Shown piece by piece: positions 6,159-11,280 of a DNA stretch of 11,280 nucleotides. Each line of letters begins with the position of its first letter. Position 1 is the stretch's first letter. The DNA is from Betaproteobacteria bacterium UBA931 (GTDB lineage: Bacteria; Pseudomonadota; Gammaproteobacteria; Burkholderiales; Casimicrobiaceae), in contig DBDN01000068.1 in assembly GCA_002293615.1 (NCBI GenBank), positions 86,745 to 98,024 on the forward strand, in the 5' to 3' direction. A model generated the notes under the pieces. That model was not told the DNA's origin, did no database searches, and saw only the letters and a program-made list of their open reading frames with translations. A program made the translations under genes and the position numbers.

Positions 6159-6745
6159 TTTTCAACATAATCCTCTTTTCCGATTTTGAAACGCTCGACG
6201 TTTTCGGCCCGGTGGAAATATTCGGCAAAACGGAAAATGCCGTTATCCAATATCTTTCCGTAGAGGGAGGGGTCATAGAAAACGCCGATAACGTAAGAAT
6301 AACAACACAGCCTATCAAGACCTTCACGTGTGAAAGAAACAACATATTATTTATTCCCGGCGGAATGGGTGCGAGAACGGAAATACACAACAAGGTTTTA
6401 ACAGATAGCATAAAATCTCTTGCCGAGAATAGCCAATACGTACTCACCGTTTGCACGGGAAGCGCTTTGTTAGCCAAAACAGGGTTGCTGGATGGTAAAA
6501 ATGCTACTTCAAACAAGCGTTCTTTTGATTGGGTAAAAAAAAGTTCAATCGGTGTAAACTGGGTGAAGCAAGCCCGATGGGTAAGAGATGGCAAGTATTA
6601 CACCTCGTCGGGCGTCAGCGCGGGAATAGATATGGCTTTGGGATTTGTTTGCGATATATCGGGGCTAAACGAAGCCCGTAGAATTGCTTTCAGAATCGAA
6701 TATAACTGGCAGGAAAATGAAAATATTGATGGCTTCTGTCAGTAA
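6155..6745 (+). CDS. DJ-1/PfpI-family protein (isonitrile hydratase-like)
   Basis: A 196-residue single-domain protein of the DJ-1/ThiJ/PfpI superfamily. Seen in the sequence: the opening strand MIFNIILFSDFETLDVFGP, glutamate E21 in PVEIF, FIPGGMG at 66-72, the nucleophile-elbow cysteine C100 in LTVCTGSALLAKTGLL, and a WVRDGKYYTSSGVSAGID region at about 144-161. This pattern is closest to isonitrile hydratases and to the sensor domain of GlxA-like regulators, but there is no AraC DNA-binding domain. The substrate is unknown; isonitrile hydration is only one option. The gene is visibly AT-richer than its neighbours, and six of its nine arginine codons are AGA, while pncA beside it uses none. 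This points to acquisition from another genome. There is no clear ribosome site before the ATG; a strong promoter lies 150 bases upstream. Confidence 0.85.
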   Translation: MIFNIILFSDFETLDVFGPVEIFGKTENAVIQYLSVEGGVIENADNVRITTQPIKTFTCERNNILFIPGGMGARTEIHNKVLTDSIKSLAENSQYVLTVCTGSALLAKTGLLDGKNATSNKRSFDWVKKSSIGVNWVKQARWVRDGKYYTSSGVSAGIDMALGFVCDISGLNEARRIAFRIEYNWQENENIDGFCQ

Positions 6746-6925
6746 TAAAAACTGCCTCCAATGCGACCTGTTTTTTCTAGTCACACATAAACAGGGAAAT
6801 CTCGGTAGTCGGGCAAATCGCTGCCCGCATGAATTGATGCGCGCACATACGAATGCCGAACATTGCCGCAACACAACATCAAACAGCGGTAGAATATCGT
6901 TCTGCGCTTTGTCCGGGGAAATATT
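6746..6925 (+). other. Intergenic stretch before pncA with a small hairpin
   Basis: No gene is evident. A perfect six-base inverted repeat (CGGGCA, six bases, TGCCCG) stands at 6810-6827; it has no T-tract, so it is not a typical terminator. TAGAAT near 6891 could be a -10 for pncA, but the nearest -35-like word, TTGCCG, is 21 bases before it, which is too far. GGGGAA at 6915-6920 would serve as the pncA ribosome site. Confidence 0.35.
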
Positions 6926-7507
6926 ATGACTGTTGCCGAGCTTCATCATTTTTCCGATTGTTCCGCTCTGTTGATTGTCGACCTGCAAAACGATTTTTTG
7001 CCCGGCGGTGCGCTCGGCGTCGCCGACGGCAATCAGGCCACGCTTGCCTGCCGTCGCTATCTGGATACTTTTATCGCCCGTGTCCGCCCTGTATTTTTAT
7101 CGCGGGACTGGCATCCTGCCGATCATTGCTCATTTCAAAAACAAGGCGGCCCTTGGCCGGATCATTGCGTCGCCGGAACGCCCGGCGCACAATTTGCGGC
7201 AGCATTAAATATTCCCGACAGCGCCACGATTATTTCCAAAGGTACGACTAAAGACAAAGACGCCTACTCGGCGTTTGATGGCACTGATCTTGATATTCAA
7301 CTCAAAAAAAGCAATATCACCCATCTTTATATCGGCGGCCTTGCCACCGATTATTGCGTGTGTGCGTCGACGCTCGACGCTTGTCGTTTGAATTATCAAG
7401 TCACGCTGCTGACCGACGCCATCGCCGCAGTCAACGTTCGCCCTGACGATGGCGCGCGCGCAATCCGGGAAATGCAAAACGCCGGTTGCGCTTTACATGC
7501 TTTTTAA
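6926..7507 (+). CDS. pncA: Nicotinamidase PncA
   Basis: Hydrolyses nicotinamide to nicotinate and ammonia, the first step of NAD salvage through the Preiss-Handler route. The cysteine-hydrolase triad is complete: D19 (LIVDLQNDF), K105 (IISKGT) and C144 (ATDYCVCAS). Metal-site residues are also there: D61, H63 and H67 (SRDWHPADH), with H80 likely the further ligand. The KDAYSAF segment at 111-117 fits the substrate pocket of nicotinamidases rather than general isochorismatases. At 193 residues it is close to the compact bacterial forms. The ATG at 6926 follows GGGGAA by five bases. thiL starts 21 bases after the stop, so the two are probably cotranscribed, although they serve different cofactor pathways. 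Confidence 0.94.
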   Translation: MTVAELHHFSDCSALLIVDLQNDFLPGGALGVADGNQATLACRRYLDTFIARVRPVFLSRDWHPADHCSFQKQGGPWPDHCVAGTPGAQFAAALNIPDSATIISKGTTKDKDAYSAFDGTDLDIQLKKSNITHLYIGGLATDYCVCASTLDACRLNYQVTLLTDAIAAVNVRPDDGARAIREMQNAGCALHAF

Positions 7508-7528
7508 ACTGTTTTAAACGAAACCGCC

Positions 7529-8509
7529 TTGAACGAATTCGAAATCATTCGCCGTTTCTTTTCACATACTTACCGCGATGATGCGGTGCGCCTTGGCATC
7601 GGCGATGACGCCGCTGTCATCGCGCCGTCGCCTGGCCAAGAACTGGTTATCGCTGTCGATACCATGAATAAAGGCCGGCATTTCTTTGCCGATGTGCCGC
7701 CGGTAACGCTTGGCCATAAAATTCTTGCGGTAAACCTTTCCGATATGGCCGCAATGGGTGCAACGCCACGTTGGGCACTGCTGGCAGGGTCGCTCGAAGA
7801 TAGCGATGCCGATTGGCTTGCCGCATTTTGCGCCGGCTTTTATACGCTTGCCGAAAAATACCGTATCGCTTTGGTCGGCGGCGATACTACGCGCGGCGCC
7901 ACATCGTTTACATTAACCATCATCGGCGAAACACCCGCCGGTAAAGCGATCACCCGCGGCGGCGCGCGTGTCGATGACGATATCTGGGTTTCGGGGCAGT
8001 TGGGCGACGCCGCGTTGGCGCTGGCCGCAATAAAAAAGCAGGTATCGCTCTCCCCTGAAAACATTGCCTTACTGCGGCAGCGACTGGAAATCCCCGAGCC
8101 TCGCGTCGCGCTTGGGCTGGGTTTACGCGATATCGCCACTGCCGCGCTTGATATTTCCGACGGCTTATCAGGCGACCTGCGCCATATTCTTGAATCGTCG
8201 CAGGTCGGCGCACGCATTGAGCTCGACGCAATTCCGCGTTCACCCATACTGAACGCCGCTTTTAAAGAAAATAAAACATTGGCGTTGCATTGCCTCTTGG
8301 CCGGCGGCGACGATTATGAATTGTGCTTTACCGCCCCGGTCTCGGCACGCGCGCATATTGATGCCATCAGCCAATCGCTTGAATTGCCGCTGACACGCAT
8401 CGGCCAGATTACTGCGGACAAATCATTTCATATCATCGACGAAAACGGCAGGCCTTTGCATCGTTTGCCCGACGCTTTTGATCACTTCGCTCATACAACT
8501 CATGCATAA
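7529..8509 (+). CDS. thiL: Thiamine-monophosphate kinase ThiL
   Basis: Phosphorylates thiamine monophosphate with ATP to thiamine diphosphate, the active cofactor. The 326 residues are normal for the family. Motifs in order: GIGDDAAV at 23-30, VDTMNKGRHF at about 43-52, NLSDMAAMGATP at about 70-81, VGGDTTRG at about 115-122, DISDGLSGDL at about 209-218, and AGGDDYEL at 258-265. These aspartates bind Mg-ATP and the phosphate acceptor. The start is TTG at 7529: the frame has a stop at 7505-7507 (the pncA stop itself) and no ATG or GTG in between, and the protein would lack its conserved N-terminus if it began later. A strong ribosome site is absent, so low translation or coupling to pncA is likely. 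Its end overlaps pgpA by eight bases. The common nusB partner upstream is replaced by pncA. Confidence 0.95.
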   Translation: MNEFEIIRRFFSHTYRDDAVRLGIGDDAAVIAPSPGQELVIAVDTMNKGRHFFADVPPVTLGHKILAVNLSDMAAMGATPRWALLAGSLEDSDADWLAAFCAGFYTLAEKYRIALVGGDTTRGATSFTLTIIGETPAGKAITRGGARVDDDIWVSGQLGDAALALAAIKKQVSLSPENIALLRQRLEIPEPRVALGLGLRDIATAALDISDGLSGDLRHILESSQVGARIELDAIPRSPILNAAFKENKTLALHCLLAGGDDYELCFTAPVSARAHIDAISQSLELPLTRIGQITADKSFHIIDENGRPLHRLPDAFDHFAHTTHA

Positions 8510-8996
8510 AACGTCGCCTATTCCTTTTCGCTTTCTCATTCAGCATCCGGCGCATATCGTTGCGCTCGGTTTTGGCTCCGGGCTATTACGCCCCGCCCCC
8601 GGCACCTGGGGTACGCTCCCTGCAATTCCCATTGCCTGGGGATTATCAACACTCAACAACGCCTGGCTTTGGGGCGCGGTCATCATATTATTACTAATAA
8701 TCGGCGTCTGGGCCACGCATGTAACCGGCAAGCATCTCGGCGAAACCGATCACAGCAGTATCGTGATCGATGAAATCGCCGCATTTGTGCTTGTTCTTTT
8801 CTTTGTGCCCATGACACCCGCCGTAGTGTTCATCGCGTTCGTACTTTTCCGCTTTTTTGACATTGTCAAACCGCCACCGGCCAATACGGTTGATCAACGC
8901 ATGAAAAACAGCGTCGGCGTCATGCTCGACGACATCGTTGCCGCCGCTTATACGATTTTATGTTTGATGATTCTGACGCGTTTATGGCCTTTTTAG
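8502..8996 (+). CDS. pgpA: Phosphatidylglycerophosphatase A (PgpA)
   Basis: Inner-membrane lipid phosphatase that removes phosphate from phosphatidylglycerophosphate to give phosphatidylglycerol. The 164 residues show the family start GFGSGLLRPAPGTWGTL at 23-39, membrane spans at about 57-70, 92-118 and 144-160, the acidic DE pair at 90-91 (VIDEIAAF), FDIVKPPP at 119-126, and the DD pair at 143-144 (GVMLDDIVAA). The start is the ATG at 8502, inside the end of thiL, rather than the TTG eight codons upstream; an eight-base overlap with thiL is typical for this gene pair and implies coupled translation. comEC follows 26 bases after the stop. Confidence 0.94.
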   Translation: MHKTSPIPFRFLIQHPAHIVALGFGSGLLRPAPGTWGTLPAIPIAWGLSTLNNAWLWGAVIILLLIIGVWATHVTGKHLGETDHSSIVIDEIAAFVLVLFFVPMTPAVVFIAFVLFRFFDIVKPPPANTVDQRMKNSVGVMLDDIVAAAYTILCLMILTRLWPF

Positions 8997-9022
8997 AAAC
9001 GCTGCCGTTAATGTGAGCGGGC

Positions 9023-11280
9023 GTGGCATTGCGTCCCGCCCCTTTGTCCGCTTCTTTCGCCGCCTTTGTGATCGGCGTGGCGTTGTTGCAAACAAGCGCT
9101 TCTTTGCCTGTCCATGCTTTGCTTTTCCTCATCATCGCGTCCGGCATATGGCTGGCGTACCTCATCCAAACTAAAAATCGCCCGTCGAATATTCTGTTTC
9201 TACTCTTGCTGCTCGCCGCGCTCCTATGCGGTTATGGCTACGCGGCACAACGTGCCGTAATACGCATGGCCGACGAGCTGCCCGCCATGTGGGAAGGCAA
9301 AGACATTCAAATCATCGGCATCATCGACGAGCTGCCCACCGTATCTGAACGAGGCATACGTTTTTCCCTATCCGTCGAAGAAACCATCACGCCGGGCGCA
9401 GCTGTTCCCAAACGCGTCGCTTTGACCTGGTACCGCCATAATTTTGACCAAAGCGAAACAGTCATCCCGCCCGGACTCCGAGCCGGCGCGCGCTGGCAGC
9501 TTACCGTCCGTTTGAAGCGCCCACACGGCAACGCCAACCCCGGCGGTTTCGATACCGAAGCATGGTTATTGCAACACCGTTGGCGAGCGACCGGCTATGT
9601 GCGCGATGCGCCCGACAATATGATGCATGACGCCTTCGTGCCATCGCCAATGAATTACATACAACACATGCGCGAAATCATCCGCGCCCGCATCATCGCA
9701 ACCCTCGAAGGAAAACCATACGCCGGAGTAATCGTCGCGTTGGCAATCGGCGAACAACGCGCCATTCCGGCGGAACAATGGCAAATTTTCAACCGTGGCG
9801 GCATTACTCATCTTGTCAGCATTTCCGGTTTGCACGTCACCATTTTTTCCACCTTGGTCGGCGGACTGTTCTTTTTTCTCCTTCGCCGTTCGCCGCGCTT
9901 AACGTCCCGCTGCCCAGCATTAAAACTCGCGGTACTTGCCGGTTTTTGCGCTTCGGCTTTTTATGTCGCACTCGCCGGCGCCGGCATTCCGGCGCAGCGT
10001 ACGTTGATCATGCTTGCAGTAGCCGCTTGCGGATTATGGCTGCAACGCTCGCGTCAGCCTTTTCGCATCTGGCTATGGGCACTATTTATTGTCGTGGTGT
10101 GGGATCCATGGGCACCATTGGCGCCCGGTTTCTGGTTGTCGTTCGGCGCTGTCGGCTGGCTGCTTTATGCCGCAGCCGGACGTTTCACCATAACGACACC
10201 ACAAGCCAACATTTCTTACCGTGCTAAAAAATCCTGCTCGTTTGCGGTACGCACGCAATGGGTCGTCACACTTGGCTTAATTCCGTTGCTGTTAGCAGTA
10301 TTTCAACAATTCTCGCTGGTTTCTTTACCCGCCAACCTGTGGGCGATCCCATGGATCACGCTGCTCGTCATTCCGATTACGTTGCTCGGCATCATCCCCG
10401 GCCTTTCTTTTCTTTGGATACCCGCCCATTTTTTGACTCAGGTCTTGATGGACACGCTGGCTTTTTTTACACAATCGCCGCTTGCCATCTGGCAACAGCA
10501 CGGTGCGCCGTTTTGGACGACGGTCGCCGCCATTATCGGCGTATTGTGGTTACTTGCACCACGCGGCTTTCCCGGCCGTTTTCTCGGCGTGCTCTGGTGT
10601 TTGCCCGCTCTGCTGATGGTTCCGGTCAAACCGCCGCCGGAAGGCGGCTTTGATGTTACGGTATTGGATGTCGGGCAAGGTTTATCGGTACTGGTACGTA
10701 CCGCCAAGCATACACTGCTTTACGATACCGGACCTGCGTATAACGAAAACAGTGATGCCGGTATTCGTGTCGTGGCACCATTTCTTCAATACCACGCCAT
10801 TTATCGTATCGATACGATGGTCATCAGCCATGCGGACAGCGATCACGCCGGTGGCGCATACAGCATTGCCTCGGCGCTTCCTATAACTCAATATTATATT
10901 TCTGAAGAAAACAACGCCACTCGCTTACCTGCACCGACGTATTGTCGCGCCGGGCATCATTGGCAATGGGACGGCGTCTTTTTTGAATTTATTTCCCCCG
11001 ATGAGCACTCCATAAAAAAATACAGCAATACCAACGACCGGTCGTGTGTACTGAAAGTCCATACACACAGTGGCAGCATATTACTTACCGGCGATATTGG
11101 TGCCAACCTCGAGCGGGATCTGACGCAATCGCCTACCACTGATCTGAAAAGTAATATTATTATCACGCCGCATCATGGAAGCAAAAGTTCTTCATCAGCA
11201 CGTTTTGTCGATGCCGTCGCACCGCAATACGCAGTTTTCAGCGTCGGCTATCGCAACCGCTATCACTTTCCGCGTGAAGA
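9023..11280 (+). CDS. comEC: ComEC/Rec2 DNA-uptake channel (partial, C-terminus beyond right edge)
   Basis: Polytopic inner-membrane protein that carries single-stranded DNA into the cytoplasm during natural transformation. The frame is open from GTG 9023 to the right edge: 752 codons of a family usually near 750-850, so little is missing. In order: membrane helices at about 10-80, a soluble OB-like part (DUF4131) at about 90-195, the Competence domain with VSISGLHV at 265-272 and several helices up to about 535, then a metallo-beta-lactamase-like domain from about 543 (FDVTVLDVGQG). That domain keeps its metal-type residues: HADSDHAGG at 603-611, LTGDI near 691 and HHGS at 717-720. GTG 9023 follows a weak GAGCGG; TTG 9029 is the other choice, and a stop at 9014-9016 rules out an earlier start. 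No frameshift is present. Whether the organism is competent cannot be told from this gene alone. Confidence 0.95.
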   Translation, partial: MALRPAPLSASFAAFVIGVALLQTSASLPVHALLFLIIASGIWLAYLIQTKNRPSNILFLLLLLAALLCGYGYAAQRAVIRMADELPAMWEGKDIQIIGIIDELPTVSERGIRFSLSVEETITPGAAVPKRVALTWYRHNFDQSETVIPPGLRAGARWQLTVRLKRPHGNANPGGFDTEAWLLQHRWRATGYVRDAPDNMMHDAFVPSPMNYIQHMREIIRARIIATLEGKPYAGVIVALAIGEQRAIPAEQWQIFNRGGITHLVSISGLHVTIFSTLVGGLFFFLLRRSPRLTSRCPALKLAVLAGFCASAFYVALAGAGIPAQRTLIMLAVAACGLWLQRSRQPFRIWLWALFIVVVWDPWAPLAPGFWLSFGAVGWLLYAAAGRFTITTPQANISYRAKKSCSFAVRTQWVVTLGLIPLLLAVFQQFSLVSLPANLWAIPWITLLVIPITLLGIIPGLSFLWIPAHFLTQVLMDTLAFFTQSPLAIWQQHGAPFWTTVAAIIGVLWLLAPRGFPGRFLGVLWCLPALLMVPVKPPPEGGFDVTVLDVGQGLSVLVRTAKHTLLYDTGPAYNENSDAGIRVVAPFLQYHAIYRIDTMVISHADSDHAGGAYSIASALPITQYYISEENNATRLPAPTYCRAGHHWQWDGVFFEFISPDEHSIKKYSNTNDRSCVLKVHTHSGSILLTGDIGANLERDLTQSPTTDLKSNIIITPHHGSKSSSSARFVDAVAPQYAVFSVGYRNRYHFPRE

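Noticed and set aside
6142..6594. 150-codon open frame on the minus strand
   Set aside because: Antisense to the DJ-1-family gene, which carries the expected cysteine elbow and strand pattern.
6810..6827. Hairpin before pncA as terminator or riboswitch
   Set aside because: No T-tract follows and the structure is too small for a known riboswitch class.
7840..8247. 135-codon open frame on the minus strand
   Set aside because: Antisense to thiL; serine- and arginine-rich shadow.
1..11280. CRISPR array, insertion sequence, tRNA, rRNA or phage genes
   Set aside because: No regularly spaced repeats, transposase-like frames, terminal inverted repeats, tRNA arms or rRNA sequence were seen on either strand.

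Overview
The window reads as a compact stretch of chromosome from a Gram-negative proteobacterium, probably beta- or gammaproteobacterial. The support is a periplasmic nitrate reductase, Tat-type signal peptides, an exosortase pair, a LigB-type ligase remnant and the thiL-pgpA-comEC housekeeping series. I cannot name the genus. There is no rRNA, tRNA, CRISPR array, insertion sequence or phage gene.

Layout. 1-2020, minus strand: the start of a nap operon, napD then napA, with napA cut by the left edge. Its control region (about 2045-2144) holds a near-perfect FNR/CRP-type box placed about 41 bp before a predicted start site with a good -10 and no -35. This is the layout of an oxygen-regulated class II promoter. 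2319-2878, plus strand: a decayed ligB (secreted-type NAD-dependent DNA ligase) with one frameshift and two large internal deletions. 2875-5961, minus strand: a tight gene series, transcribed as tsaE, amiC, an exosortase of the XrtH type, then a membrane protein that overlaps it by 4 bp. The series ends in a hairpin terminator that lies inside the ligB remnant.

5962-6154 is a divergent control region. A strong rightward sigma70-type promoter overlaps a weaker leftward one, and two short chained reading frames lead by ATGA overlaps into the next gene. 6155-6745, plus strand: a DJ-1/PfpI-family gene, AT-richer and with different arginine codon use from its neighbours, so probably acquired. 6926-11280, plus strand: pncA, thiL, pgpA and comEC, closely packed; comEC runs off the right edge.

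How the genes work together. NapD guards the Tat signal of NapA before export, and the FNR-type box would switch both on when oxygen is low. TsaE serves tRNA t6A synthesis and AmiC cuts septal peptidoglycan. The exosortase pair should process C-terminally tagged surface proteins encoded elsewhere. PncA feeds NAD salvage, ThiL makes thiamine diphosphate, PgpA makes phosphatidylglycerol, and ComEC carries DNA across the inner membrane. The least ordinary parts are the exosortase pair beside amiC, the ligB fossil, the architecture of the nap control region, and the chained leader frames ahead of the DJ-1 gene.
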